Source of the DNA: Porphyridium purpureum
Lineage: Eukaryota > Rhodophyta > Bangiophyceae > Porphyridiales > Porphyridiaceae
Direction of reading: 5' to 3'
NCBI GenBank assembly: GCA_008690995.1
Contig: VRMN01000009.1
Span: forward strand, 248,001 to 312,000
Length of the DNA stretch: 64,000 nt
Each line of letters starts with the position of its first letter. Positions within the stretch are counted from its first letter, which is position 1. Shown piece after piece: positions 10,301 through 19,664 of this stretch. The notes under the pieces were generated by a model. The model was not told the origin of the DNA and ran no database searches. It saw nothing but the letters and a program-made list of their open reading frames with translations. The position numbers and the translations under genes were made by a program.

Positions 10301-11211
10301 TAAGCCTCTCGTTTTCGTTGAGCATTCAGGATCGAGTCCGCTCCATTTGAAAGGCCTGGACCTGGTACCCAAAGCGCAGAAGACGCGCTGTCCCGTTCAT
10401 CCTCACTTTCATCGGCTGCGTCGGACTCCAAATCACTTTCCGTGACCCCGAACAGTTCCATGTCCTCTGCGCTCGTTTTAAAAATACTGTCAAGTCGGAA
10501 GCCGTCCTGCTTGCTCGCCAACGTAACCGTGGAACCACCGCCAGCATCGTTCATCACAAAATGGACGCCTTGGTCTGCGGCTCTGCGTGCGCGATCCAGC
10601 TCCATTTCTTTGAGGCTATCTTCGGATCTTGCGAGCGAATCCAGCACGGCAGCATCCTGTTCTCCAAATCTGAAAAGTGATTCCATCAAGATCTTTTGAG
10701 CCTCTTCATCTCCTAGGCCGTCCAGCAATTCAACGCACATGAGATTCTCGACGGTGCCTCGACCCGACACAACCGTGTGGCTCTCTGTCTCCTCAGCATT
10801 TGGAGCCAAAAGCGCGTCCAGGACCTGTAGTGAGTTTTGCTCATATCCAAAACTCGAGATGCTCGCAGACTGACCACGAGTTGAGCCCAAGCGCCGACTC
10901 GCGACTTCCTGCGTTGAGCCTCGCAAATAGCGATCTGCACGGGTGGATGGCGGGTTGACAAAGCGGCGAAGGAAGTCTTCATCCGCGCCATTGATATCCC
11001 CGGTGTTGAGCAAAAGGGGCTCGAGCGCAATAGCGTCGCTTTCGCCGTCGCCGTCGTCGTCATCTTGTATGGTCCCGTCAACAAGGCACGCCTCGGCAAA
11101 GCGTACGTGCGGCACCACGACGTGTCCTAGTCGAGGAAACAGGAGCAGCTGATCAGTCGAATGGTGCCCGGGAGCCTCCAGCACGGCTACGAGCTCAGCA
11201 ATGCGTTCCAT
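7321..11211 (-). CDS. SKI2: Ski2-like DExH-box RNA helicase (Ski2/SKIV2L)
   Basis: The product is a 1296-residue superfamily 2 RNA helicase, counterpart of Ski2, the motor of the Ski complex that feeds mRNA 3' ends to the cytoplasmic exosome. Seen, numbered from the ATG at 11211: an N-terminal region of about 350 residues with acidic stretches, the pre-helicase segment around IKYPFDLDVFQRRSIF, Walker A AHTSAGKT (about 390-397), DEVH (481-484), SAT motif III, and motif VI QMSGRAGRRG (743-752). An insertion of about 200 residues in the place of the Ski2 arch and a helical C-terminal domain follow. The open frame runs back to a GTG at 11421 that would overlap the mS29 gene, so the ATG at 11211 (MERIAELVAV) is preferred; it leaves 161 bp between the genes. 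Mtr4 is less likely given the RGVVWEE and FVSAHTSAGKT context. Confidence 0.9.
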   Translation of the reverse strand: MERIAELVAVLEAPGHHSTDQLLLFPRLGHVVVPHVRFAEACLVDGTIQDDDDGDGESDAIALEPLLLNTGDINGADEDFLRRFVNPPSTRADRYLRGSTQEVASRRLGSTRGQSASISSFGYEQNSLQVLDALLAPNAEETESHTVVSGRGTVENLMCVELLDGLGDEEAQKILMESLFRFGEQDAAVLDSLARSEDSLKEMELDRARRAADQGVHFVMNDAGGGSTVTLASKQDGFRLDSIFKTSAEDMELFGVTESDLESDAADESEDERDSASSALWVPGPGLSNGADSILNAQRKREAYIDEVDELLAGDTVSEYLRARAIDRTSETEPLAPRQAFSWAVAEETDVSDFSTLVPNPAIKYPFDLDVFQRRSIFRLERGESLFVSAHTSAGKTVVAEYAIALARLHRSKAIYTSPIKTLSNQKFREFSKVFDSVGIVTGDVSIRPEADCLVMTTEILRSMLYKGADLIRDVEWVIFDEVHYINDAERGVVWEETIILLPEHVRFVFLSATVPNALQFASWVGRTKQRLVYVTGTPKRPVPLEHSLLVHDKAFELVSSSARHFNTINYKQALAYEKEKTAAKKAGSASVGRHSWPKLVNFLSKNDMLPTIVFCFSKKRCDEAANLLRSVDLTAGSSEKAEVHLIFDSAITRLSQDDRDVPQIMRMREMLKRGIGVHHAGLLPIVKEITEILFQRGLVRILFATETFAMGVNMPARAVVFSGIRKHDGETFRALNPGEFQQMSGRAGRRGLDSVGFVMLYFASNDIPSELELRQLLTGTPHRLSSVFRLTYNMILNLLRVEDLRVEDVMRKSFAEAAAERNSHRIRVLLEKGESVLKELEAQNPEVDKYRFYHSLCCDAERMRALAGKELLSRAPSEFVAGRVLLVSRSDRGLALAVVVRSPKVQSRGPRLTLAGDSAGTGQVEEDEGPAILVLVLCDGISGDSSSPYYMPALECSGDVRTVGGYKYELVRIVGSRVALVLDSKVALDANSIDPIRGAPALSELVSVLSKLSDMVESDTIPAARHPQKDMGIADLEFTDFYLRYEALVDQMRSLRDVAGSSFLGQAMRVLDKQRILTEKLSRLRWALSDESLQLLPDYYQRISVLKRMNYVDADSVVLLKGRAACEVNTCDSLIIGELIFESVFNPLSPPDCAALLAALVFQEKTEVELDDAEMSEAFGLTKIRLGKILVALGTVQAECGLVVSPVEYQRNSARFGVSHAVFAWANGATFKAVCELSDVPEGSLVRVIVRLSELIREVRNVAHVIGDAELFQKMERANALIKRDIIFAASLYLQ

Positions 11212-11372
11212 GACTGTCCAACTTGTCAACACGAACAAAAGAACGAGAAGGCTGGATCTCACCGCCCACACCTCGGTGTCAAGTGACTCAAAACCCACCA
11301 ATACTTTTGGGAGCGTAGGGACCTGATTTGGAATACATCGCTTTACTCTGCGCGCCCAAGCCAAGCTTACAA

Positions 11373-12770
11373 TTACAGTGCCTTGGCACAATGATGCAAC
11401 AAGTGAGCGCGCCCACTGCACGCCACAAAGATGCGGTCTAACAAGGCCGGGTCTTGATCACGTAGGAAGCGGGCGTCTTGGTATTCCCGCACGAGCGCGA
11501 GCCACTCCTCGCGCCGGAAAGTGGAGCAGCGCAGCGTGATATTTCCGGTTGTGCTCAGTCGATGTTCCTCTGTAATTTGCGTCGGTAAAAGGTTCGTATC
11601 AACGAGTCTGCTGTTGTCGAAAAAGGTTTGAAGAATGGATTCACCAGAAGGCGCGGCCTTGTCCTCATCTGTCACCATAAACTCTTTGTAGATTCCCCCC
11701 ACGACACGCGATCTCCGCTCGAAACAAGGCGGTACTTGCTTTGAATTCGCTGCGACCACGAATCCATTTTGCATTCGAGCACTGAGTTCAGAGATATTGA
11801 TGAAACGATTGGAAAGTCGAATCCCTCTGCTATGAATACGTCGCTGGCGAGGTGTGAAGAAGTCTGAAAGCCCCACTAAAGAATTCCAATCATCGATTGC
11901 AATCAAGACGGGATTCTCTACGGGTCCGCACAAGCAATTGAGCATCGTGTCGAACACGTCTCCGATGAGTTTCGGGCCTAGTTCGTGATGGACTTCGATG
12001 TTTTCCCCCGTGTCCAGAGCAAAGTCCACCAGCCCAAGCACATTCGATGTATCTGCTCTGTTGAGCAACTCGCGCGTGGTATCGCATCCATCCGAAGTAA
12101 TCTCCATGCGCGCAAGCTCGTTTCCATGTACTTCCTTGAACGATTTCAGAATGCTGAGAGTAGGCTCCGGGCGATCGTACCACCACACTTTGCCATCCTC
12201 GTTTCTGCCTGTTTTCTCACCAAGCCAAGGTACATACGAACCGCTACCATACAGAATCTTTTTCGTGTCAGGAATGTACAGCACCGTCCAACCACTGTTC
12301 CGCGCTGCGCAAACCAGCCGCAACACAGATGCACTTTTGCCTGAGCCTCCGGGGCCGTCCAAGTATACTGCCCCGGCGTCCTGTATACTTTGTCCCGCTT
12401 CGGTTTGAGAATGAAGAGAAAAGAGGTGCTCCTCCAAGAGCATGTCCGTGCTGCGCACCAGCAGCGTCGTCCGCTTGATATCGCCGAAGAACTCGGCAAC
12501 ACGAGCCGGGAAGCCCTCAGGCACAGCTTCACCCTGCAAGTCGCTCCATTCATCCGTCGCTTCTGCGGTACTGTATGCGGGGACCGTGGGTGCCGCTTCG
12601 TCGTACAGGTGATTATCTTCGTCGGGAACATCGGTGCTCATTGCGCGCCACTGCACGCGGCGCAAGCCATCCGTAGCGAACCGTCTCCCCAGTTTCCATG
12701 CCCCCGCGGACCGCAGCGCATGAGCCCATCTGCCGCATGCCTGCGCACGCGATGGCGCGACGCACAACAT
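11373..12770 (-). CDS. DAP3: Mitochondrial small-subunit ribosomal protein mS29 (DAP3)
   Basis: The product is a 465-residue GTP-binding protein of the mitochondrial small ribosomal subunit, known in animals as DAP3. Seen: an Arg/Ala-rich N-terminus typical of a mitochondrial presequence, Walker A LDGPGGSGKSAS (about 137-148), a Walker B-like VLIAIDDWNSL, and the DAP3 region with YVPWLG and SRVVGGIYKEF. The frame opens at a GTG at 12803; the first ATG is 12770. It sits head to head with the bL21m gene (266 bp between the ATGs), so both may share a promoter. Ski2 follows on the same strand. Confidence 0.88.
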   Translation of the reverse strand: MLCVAPSRAQACGRWAHALRSAGAWKLGRRFATDGLRRVQWRAMSTDVPDEDNHLYDEAAPTVPAYSTAEATDEWSDLQGEAVPEGFPARVAEFFGDIKRTTLLVRSTDMLLEEHLFSLHSQTEAGQSIQDAGAVYLDGPGGSGKSASVLRLVCAARNSGWTVLYIPDTKKILYGSGSYVPWLGEKTGRNEDGKVWWYDRPEPTLSILKSFKEVHGNELARMEITSDGCDTTRELLNRADTSNVLGLVDFALDTGENIEVHHELGPKLIGDVFDTMLNCLCGPVENPVLIAIDDWNSLVGLSDFFTPRQRRIHSRGIRLSNRFINISELSARMQNGFVVAANSKQVPPCFERRSRVVGGIYKEFMVTDEDKAAPSGESILQTFFDNSRLVDTNLLPTQITEEHRLSTTGNITLRCSTFRREEWLALVREYQDARFLRDQDPALLDRIFVACSGRAHLLHHCAKAL

Positions 12771-13036
12771 TCTCACGAAAGCAGGATCGCAGGCCTGGAA
12801 CACTCAGGCCATCCGTCTCACCGTGCCCCGACGCAGCGCCTTCCCGTGCATCGCTCACACACTCGCACCCACACTTGCAGGCAGAAAGCCAAACCCTCGC
12901 GCTTCTCGTGAGCTTATGAACCGAGACTATTTTGCTAGGACGATCTGTCGCCCGGCAGACGCGTGGCGATCCAGGGTTGTTGGGAGAAGGACGGCCACAT
13001 CTGGTCGAGCTACGAAAGCAGGTTTATACAAGCGCG
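12771..13036. promoter_or_regulatory. Divergent promoter region of two mitoribosomal genes
   Basis: These 266 bp separate the start codons of mS29 (minus) and bL21m (plus). They must hold both 5' untranslated regions and both promoters unless these overlap. I see no CACTGTAC octamer in it. Shared control is inferred from the layout. Confidence 0.55.
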
Positions 13037-14068
13037 ATGCGGGCCGCCGCGCTGCTGCGCGCGACGCGTTCCTTGCGGCATGCGCTCGACCAGGGCTGCA
13101 TGCACATCCGGCCCGGCCCGACCACAGGAGGCGTTGCGTCGGTCGCGCCAGTGCGCCCGCGTCTGGATTTGCGCTGCGCAGGGTCGTCGGTGTCCTCAGT
13201 CACGCCTGACGACATGAAGATGCGCGGCGGAGTGATTCTCGGAAGCGGAGCGGCTCACTCGGAAGCGTCGTCCGCGGGGCAATCGGTCGGTGTCGTGATG
13301 GCGGAGCCTGCTGGCGCTTTGTCGCCGGCAGCCACGACGTCGGCAAAACCATCGGCACGAGCTGCATTTGAAGTGAGATCGAAGAAAAGAAAAGTGAAGA
13401 TCGACATGAGTCGATACAGGCCGCTGCCTCCGCCACCTCCGTCCAGAATCGCGGGACTTCGAGGAGAAGTTTGCGCGGAAGACTGGGGACGAGTTTTGCG
13501 CATGCGTACCCCATCCATGCTCACGGCCAATCGCGACGTGCGGATAGGGTACTACGAAATCCTGGGCACGAAAACCATTCCTATTCCGGAAGCCAAGCCA
13601 GACTTGTTCATGGAGCATTTTGGAGATTTTTCGTGGTTGGACGACCGTCTGGCGACCGGACAAATGTATATGACGTTCGAACAGCCCGGAAGCACGCACT
13701 TTCTGCGTACAGTGGCGGTCGATGACACGCTATACCTTGAAAAAATGGCGGGCGACGTGAATGAAAGAATAGAGCTGGGCAATGTAGTCGTTGTGGGGCA
13801 TCGAGACTACTCTGTGATAGGCCGTCCGTATGTCTCAGGGGCCAAAGTCATCGCGCGCATTGAGGAGCAAACAAAATCGGCATACCAGGAGAAAGTTGTA
13901 TTCAAAAAGCGCAAGGGCTATACGCGTCGAGTAGGTCATCGTCAGTATGTCACGAGAATTCGCATTGAAGGCCTAGAGTATTCTAGACCCCCACCTGAGC
14001 GCTTGCGGCCAGTTCCGCTCATTTTCAGTCGCGGAATTCCTTACAAGCACCCCGAACCAAAGGTGTAA
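13037..14068 (+). CDS. MRPL21: Mitochondrial large-subunit ribosomal protein bL21m
   Basis: The product is a 343-residue protein whose L21 domain lies at about residues 220-315. The hallmark is the basic segment KVVFKKRKGYTRRVGHRQ after GRPYVSGAKVIARI. It binds 23S-type rRNA in the large subunit. The start at 13037 opens with MRAAALLRATRSLRHAL, an amphipathic Arg-rich presequence pointing to mitochondria. The frame continues upstream to an ATG at 12932, but that extension looks non-coding. The roughly 220 residues before the domain make it much longer than bacterial L21 (about 100 residues), as is common for mitoribosomal proteins. A short proline run, PLPPPPPS, precedes the conserved part. 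Confidence 0.88.
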   Translation: MRAAALLRATRSLRHALDQGCMHIRPGPTTGGVASVAPVRPRLDLRCAGSSVSSVTPDDMKMRGGVILGSGAAHSEASSAGQSVGVVMAEPAGALSPAATTSAKPSARAAFEVRSKKRKVKIDMSRYRPLPPPPPSRIAGLRGEVCAEDWGRVLRMRTPSMLTANRDVRIGYYEILGTKTIPIPEAKPDLFMEHFGDFSWLDDRLATGQMYMTFEQPGSTHFLRTVAVDDTLYLEKMAGDVNERIELGNVVVVGHRDYSVIGRPYVSGAKVIARIEEQTKSAYQEKVVFKKRKGYTRRVGHRQYVTRIRIEGLEYSRPPPERLRPVPLIFSRGIPYKHPEPKV

Positions 14069-14245
14069 ATTAATTTTTGGCAACGCAATTGTTCTCGCAG
14101 GGTAAAAGTCTCCTATTACAAATAAGGCGGAGTGAAAAAACAAATCCGCCAAATTCCGAATACTTCTTCCTTCCGTCTGCATTTCTTTCCATTCGACTTC
14201 TCTTCTTTCTGTTCTCTTCTACGTCTCGCTGCCCTCTTCCCCGCC

Positions 14246-15412
14246 CTACTCTCTGGTGCCAGACGCCGGTAAAATTGCGTCTATGAGTGTTCCCGCGGCA
14301 TGAATCTCCTGCTCCGAAAAGTTGAACAAAGGTGGCAGCCGATTGATATCTGCCAGTTGCATTGTCGGGTCGCGAAGCTCGTCAAAATATGGATGCGCAA
14401 GCGCCTGGTACGGATGATATCGAACAGTCGGGTCATAAACCAGCAGCTTCGATATCATGTCCACGGCTAAATCATCGGCTCGATTCTTAAAGACTTTGTC
14501 CCAAGCAATGGGAACAATCTGCGGAAACTTGAACTCCTTGTATTCCGGATTCATGGATCTGATTTCCTCCTTTGTTGGTGTGCCCAGAATCTTGATAATT
14601 GCGACAAGCTGATCGACGCCAGAGTCACCAGGAAAAAGAGGGTGGCCCAGTAAAAGCTCTGCCATGACGCAGCCAGCTGACCATACATCGATTGCCGTTG
14701 AATATTCGGTTGCGCCAAAAATGAGCTCTGGCGCCCTGTAATATCTTGAGCATATGTAGGATATATTTGGCTCACCCCGTTCCAGCTTTTTGGCGGAACC
14801 AAAGTCGCATAGTTTCAGAATGTGAGAAGCCGGATCGAGGAGCAGATTCTGCGGCTTAATGTCCCGATGGCAAATTCCCAGCGAATGCATGTATCCCAGC
14901 GATCGCAGCAATTGGTACATGTACAATTTCACATAAATAGACGGAATCGGCTTCTTCAATTTCGAGTAGTGTTTTGAAACTCGGTACACAGTTTCTGGAA
15001 CATACTCGAGGACAAGATTCAGATAAACGTCATCTTCGCTTTTGTCCCCGGAACTGTAGAAACAATGCTTGAGCGAGACAATGTTGGGATGATCTAGCGA
15101 TCGCATGATCTGTAGCTCTCGGTTTTTGAATCTTCGATCCTGCAGCACCTTCTTGATTGCAACCGTTTCACCTGTTTCGCACACTGTGGCCTGGAAAACG
15201 ATGCCAAACGAACCGTTCCCGACAACTTTTGCGGCCGAGTAGCTGATGCTTTCCATGCCATGGGCAGAGGAATTTCCAGTCACGCTGCCTTCCGGGTTTG
15301 CGGGGACGTTGATGAAGTTCTCGTCCACGCGGATCGGCGGCGGCCGTTGAACACCGCCCGCGTCAGAAAGCTGACGGTCTTTCGAGCTCCCACCCATGCC
15401 CGCAATCTCCAT
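14246..15412 (-). CDS. GSK3: Glycogen synthase kinase 3 / shaggy-type protein kinase
   Basis: The product is a 388-residue Ser/Thr kinase of the GSK3 family. Seen: Gly-loop [14 protein letters not shown]-anchoring Lys87 in AIKK, Arg98 in RRFKNREL (part of the pocket for primed phosphosubstrates), HRDIKPQN with Asp184, DFGSAK with Asp203, and the activation-loop [17 protein letters not shown] in which Tyr219 matches the autophosphorylated Tyr216 of GSK3-beta. No inhibitory N-terminal Ser site of the animal type is evident. The frame reaches an ATG at 15487; the ATGs at 15412 and 15397 are closer to the usual family N-terminus. Plant and algal relatives act in signalling and stress; the specific role here is not visible. 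Confidence 0.93.
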   Translation of the reverse strand: MEIAGMGGSSKDRQLSDAGGVQRPPPIRVDENFINVPANPEGSVTGNSSAHGMESISYSAAKVVGNGSFGIVFQATVCETGETVAIKKVLQDRRFKNRELQIMRSLDHPNIVSLKHCFYSSGDKSEDDVYLNLVLEYVPETVYRVSKHYSKLKKPIPSIYVKLYMYQLLRSLGYMHSLGICHRDIKPQNLLLDPASHILKLCDFGSAKKLERGEPNISYICSRYYRAPELIFGATEYSTAIDVWSAGCVMAELLLGHPLFPGDSGVDQLVAIIKILGTPTKEEIRSMNPEYKEFKFPQIVPIAWDKVFKNRADDLAVDMISKLLVYDPTVRYHPYQALAHPYFDELRDPTMQLADINRLPPLFNFSEQEIHAAGTLIDAILPASGTRE

Positions 15413-16769
15413 AGATTTCACTGGGCGCCAGTTGCAGTATACGCGTTCTACAAAACCGTTCCACGAGAAAAAAAGGCACGGAGCCAATGCATCGATACAA
15501 TGAACCGCCGACTTTGAGCTGTGTCCAGAATATTCGTGTGGGAGAGAAGCCGATGCCTTCTAGACAATCTTTCGATCATAAAAGAGAGCAAAGTAAGCTG
15601 CAATCACCGGAACGTGTCGTCCGTTCCCCCGGCTCTGACAGCGAGACCGAACAACAAAAAGTGCTCGGGTGAATCAGCTCCCCTCGCAAATGTTTTCTTT
15701 CGGGTGTTGTCCCTGACCCGCAACACACCAGGCAGGCAAACTGAAAGCCGCGCCGTCCCACACTTGCCAATCCCTCCGCCGTGTGTTCGTTCGAGAGTGA
15801 ATTCGTCTTCAACCTTGGCGCCGCGTCAAGGGAACTGACGAGATAGTCCTTCGCCACAGTGACGCGGCAAAGAAGGACGACGGGAATGTACCGTTACCCC
15901 CGCTGCGTGCTAGAGCCCGCTCGAAGCGCGCCCGATTCCACGTCTCCTCGCCCGTCCGCACCGAAGGACGTGGAACGCTTGGTCACCGGCGGCCACGAGA
16001 TACTGGGCCCGGGCGCGCGGGGGCGAGTCCGAAGCGAACAGGATCGCAACACTGAGCGCGTGAACGGGCAGATGTTTAAACGCGGATCTGAAATCAGATG
16101 GAGTCCTGGGCTGCTTCGTTAGTTCCCGCTCGCGCAGGTTTTCCCACGTCGCGTGTGTGTTTCGTGTCGTGCGCTGTCGCGAGTTTGTCAGCGCGGAACG
16201 CCCACCCCGCGGCATGGATGCGGAGAGCGACAAGAGAACCCCCGCTTGGCTCAAGGACGCGCGCAACTGTACCGCACGGTGTGAGTAATCAGCGCGCTTT
16301 ACTAGTCACAATCTCCACCTATGAGATTTTCAGGTTCAGCTCATGTTGCGCGTCCTGTTCGCACGCAACGTCCGTTCAAGTCCGGCTCGCAGTCTCGCGA
16401 CCGCTTTGACAAAGACGCACGTCGCGCTTCCAGCCACTTTTGGATGTTCGCATGCGCCCTGGGCCGGGAGGGGGCGGTACGGCGCCCCTTGATTCGCTGC
16501 ACTGTCCGACGTTTGACTGGCCCTGGTGGCTCTCGCGCACCCAGCTCATGCTTTCGTTCCATAAACAATCGAACTTTTTTTATCCATCTGCAGTCTAATT
16601 GAATCTCCGCGAGCCCTGCTTTCCAGTGGACAGTCCATCGGGCACTGACATATTCTCCTTTTTCTTCTTGTCATGGAAAATTGCTTCACACCTCGTGCCT
16701 TGTTCATCGGACCCGATCGTCCAGAAGCGCTACAGATGCACCGCATGAGTCGATGAGTTGAAAGTTCTA
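15413..16769. other. Intergenic region without a recognisable gene
   Basis: This is 1.36 kb between the start of GSK3 and the end of PurH, both on the minus strand. Only short GC-driven frames occur. One ACTGTAC motif lies at 16266-16272, too far from the GSK3 start (854 bp) to assign. I see no tRNA, repeat or conserved domain. Confidence 0.5.
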
Positions 16770-18620
16770 CTAATGCCTGAAGTGGCGCATACCGGTGAAG
16801 ACCATAGCTACATTGTTCTCATCCGCCGCCGCAATAACATCCGCGTCTCGCTTCGAGCCACCTGGTTGAATCACAGCCGTTGCGCCGGCCTTAATAACAG
16901 CCTCCAATCCATCAGCAAATGGAAAGAATGCGTCCGAGGCACACACAGAGCCCATGGTACGAACCACATCTTCTTGTGCATTCTGTGATGCTTCCTCTGC
17001 CTTGCGCGCGGCAATTTTTGCAGAGTCTACGCGGCTCATTTGCCCAGCGCCGGCACCAATGCTCGAAAGGCCCTTTGCATACACAATGGCGTTTGACTTG
17101 ACATGCTTGCACACCTTCCACGCAAAGAGCAAATTTTTCATCTCATGTTCGGTTGGAGCTCGCTTTGTTACTACCTGAAGATCTTCCTCCATCACAACAC
17201 CGCTATCGCGGTCCTGCAAAAGAAAGCCCCCGGACACCGATTTGAGCGTCATGCTTTTCTCTCTCGGATCCGGCATGCTGCCAGTCAGAAGCACGCGCAG
17301 ATTCTTTTTCGTTGCAAACTGTGCAAGCGCCTCTGCAGTTGCGTCCGGAGCAATTACAACTTCCGTGAAGATCTCGGTGACTGCCTCAGCCGCCTCCTTG
17401 TTCACGGTGCGATTAAACGCAACAATTCCTCCAAATGCAGAAATGGGGTCACACGCGAGCGCACGCAAGTAGGCGTCTTGAGGATTTACCCCAACAGCGA
17501 CGCCGCACGGGTTCGCGTGCTTGATGATCGCGACCACAGGCTCCTCAAACTCGCTGACTAGTTCGAACGCCGCGTCTGTGTCCGAAATGTTATTGTAGCT
17601 GAGCTCCTTCCCCTGTACGATCTCAGCAGAGGCTACGCCCGCCCGCCCTGCCTGCTGGTCGTCTAGGTAGAAAGCAGCTCGTTGATGAGGATTCTCGCCG
17701 TACCGAAGGGACTGCTTGAGGGAGGCAGACAGAGTGAGACGTCCGGGAAAGCCAGAGGACAGCTGGCCTGCAAACCATGAGGAAATAGCCGCATCGTAAG
17801 CTGCTGTCTTTGCGTACACCATTGCTGCCAGCTTTCGGCGCAATGCAAGAGAAGTCTGACAGTCATTTTCAGTAAGCTCGGCGAGAAGCTCCGAATACTG
17901 ATCAACGTCAGTGATCACCGTGACAAATTCGTGATTTTTGGCTGCTGCGCGAAGCATGGTCGGGCCTCCAATGTCGACATTTTCCACGCACGTCCCAAAG
18001 TCTGCACCGCGTGCGACAGTAGCCTCGAATGGGTAAAGATTGACCACCACCAGATCTATTTCCTTCATATCAAACTCTTTTAACTGCGACATGTGCTCCT
18101 CATTATCGCGCCGGGCTAGCAACCCCCCATGAATTTTTGGATTCAAAGTTTTCAAGCGGCCATCCATCATTTCCGGGAAACCCGTGTAGTCGGCAACCTC
18201 GACGACTGGAATTCCAGCCTCTGCAATAGCCTTTGCTGACCCGCCGGTGGACATGATCTCAACGCCCATTTCAGAAAGCATTCTGCAGAGTTCAACTAGC
18301 GACGTTTTGTCAGAGACCGACACCAACGCACGGCGAATCTTGACCATTTTTTCCCCAGCAGCACTGGGCGCTTCGTCCGTTTCGACGTCCTGGGTGGATT
18401 GCGAACCCGAGCCCGCGGCGGCGGAAGTTGGCTTGGCTCGCATTCGGGACATTGATGGTCCGTCGATCCCAGACTGCACCACAATCCCTCGTATGTGGTC
18501 GATTAAGGGCCGCTGTCTCGAGCCCGCCACGAAACCCGCATGCAGCCCGCACAAGCAGCAGTGCCTCGTTCTTCCTAGGAGACGAGCGCTCGCGCCTGTC
18601 CCGCTCACAAAGGCTTCCAT
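16770..18620 (-). CDS. purH: Bifunctional purine biosynthesis protein PurH (AICAR transformylase / IMP cyclohydrolase)
   Basis: The product is a 616-residue protein that performs the last two steps of IMP synthesis: formylation of AICAR and ring closure of FAICAR. The N-terminal MGS-like cyclohydrolase domain spans about residues 92-230 ([45 protein letters not shown]). The transformylase domain follows, with LRYGENPHQ and the catalytic KHANPCG segment, ending in GMRHFRH. KHANPCG and GENPHQ are of the bacterial type. About 90 residues rich in Arg, Ser and Ala precede the catalytic part and suggest plastid import, as in plants (inference). The ATG at 18620 is the first of the frame. Confidence 0.94.
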   Translation of the reverse strand: MEAFVSGTGASARLLGRTRHCCLCGLHAGFVAGSRQRPLIDHIRGIVVQSGIDGPSMSRMRAKPTSAAAGSGSQSTQDVETDEAPSAAGEKMVKIRRALVSVSDKTSLVELCRMLSEMGVEIMSTGGSAKAIAEAGIPVVEVADYTGFPEMMDGRLKTLNPKIHGGLLARRDNEEHMSQLKEFDMKEIDLVVVNLYPFEATVARGADFGTCVENVDIGGPTMLRAAAKNHEFVTVITDVDQYSELLAELTENDCQTSLALRRKLAAMVYAKTAAYDAAISSWFAGQLSSGFPGRLTLSASLKQSLRYGENPHQRAAFYLDDQQAGRAGVASAEIVQGKELSYNNISDTDAAFELVSEFEEPVVAIIKHANPCGVAVGVNPQDAYLRALACDPISAFGGIVAFNRTVNKEAAEAVTEIFTEVVIAPDATAEALAQFATKKNLRVLLTGSMPDPREKSMTLKSVSGGFLLQDRDSGVVMEEDLQVVTKRAPTEHEMKNLLFAWKVCKHVKSNAIVYAKGLSSIGAGAGQMSRVDSAKIAARKAEEASQNAQEDVVRTMGSVCASDAFFPFADGLEAVIKAGATAVIQPGGSKRDADVIAAADENNVAMVFTGMRHFRH

Positions 18621-19664
18621 ACCTCACCCAACTGTAGGCGAGGCGATTTGCTGCGAAATGCTCTCTCCCTCGCTTACCCGACCTTGCCCGAATTACCGGG
18701 CATCAAGGACAGCTATGGCCACCTGCCGCCGCGCCTCCGCCGATGATCTCCGAGCATTGGTGTTCAGTTACGCGGTACAGTCAATGCTGGAAGGATTGTG
18801 AACGGTTCAGGAAGCGCTTGAACCGATAAGAGCACTTGAACATGCTGCATTTCTGCGAGCGCGACGCGGGCGCCGCGCGCGAGTGTGAGAAAGCAGCGTG
18901 AGCCCGCTGCGATAGCGAGGGGCCTTGGACGCAGTCCCCCAGTGCATGTCTTGGCTGCCTGAAGTGTTCGCCACTCAATGATGCCCATTGCGAGCCGTTC
19001 GAATCCCAAGAACAAAGGGTGACGCTGGCTGGTCTCCAGGGGCGAGCGGCTGCAGCACCGATGCCGTTCCGTGTTGCCGATTGCCAGCGTCAAGCACATG
19101 TTTTCCCGTGGTCACACACATTCTTTCTCGCACGCGTACGGGAATCTGAGCAAAACCTAGTGTTCATTCTCGTCGGAGCCCTGCGGACATGTGCACAAAA
19201 CCCGGGAAGTCGTCTGCTCCAAGAGCTGGAACACAAACCGTCAGTTGCGTCGGCCATTGACTTTTACTGACCGGTATTCTCCCCACCTTTTTTCTATGCG
19301 ACCGAACGCTCGAAGGGCAAGAGTCCCGGCGGGCCCTTTTCTACGAGCATGGTGGGCTTATCAAACACACGTTAAAGTTTCAGAGCACAATTCAGGAACA
19401 GCCGTTCGGGTCACTTGCCCCTGACCGGCTGAAAGTATGAGCATGGACTAGCATTGTCTCTGCATTCAACTCGCATTTCATGGTTCAGTCTGTGAGTTGG
19501 TGCGGCGCCGCGCTCCGCCTGCACATCGTTTGGGAGCTGCTCACGCGCGGCTTGCACCGACCCCACCGCAGGGCGACGTGAGGTTCAGTCGGGTGTACTG
19601 CTTGTTTGCCTACAACGCCAGCCTTCACCGCACTCGTTTGTCAAGGTCACAACACTTCTCCAGC
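18621..19664. other. Divergent intergenic region between PurH and the ApaH-like phosphatase
   Basis: This is about 1.0 kb between divergent starts. It holds a GTACAGT motif at 18775-18781. A frame beginning at TTG 19497 is open into the phosphatase but has no ATG before 19665. I see nothing else. Confidence 0.45.
18775..18781. promoter_or_regulatory. GTACAGT motif upstream of purH
   Basis: This heptamer lies 155 bp before the purH ATG at 18620. It matches seven bases of the recurrent octamer. Function is inferred from recurrence. Confidence 0.35.

Noticed and set aside
11212-11421. N-terminal extension of Ski2
   Set aside because: It begins at GTG and overlaps the mS29 stop region; the ATG at 11211 fits better.
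18992-19006. GTTCGAATCC, a tRNA B-box-like sequence
   Set aside because: The flanks do not form a T-stem and no anticodon or acceptor arm is found nearby.
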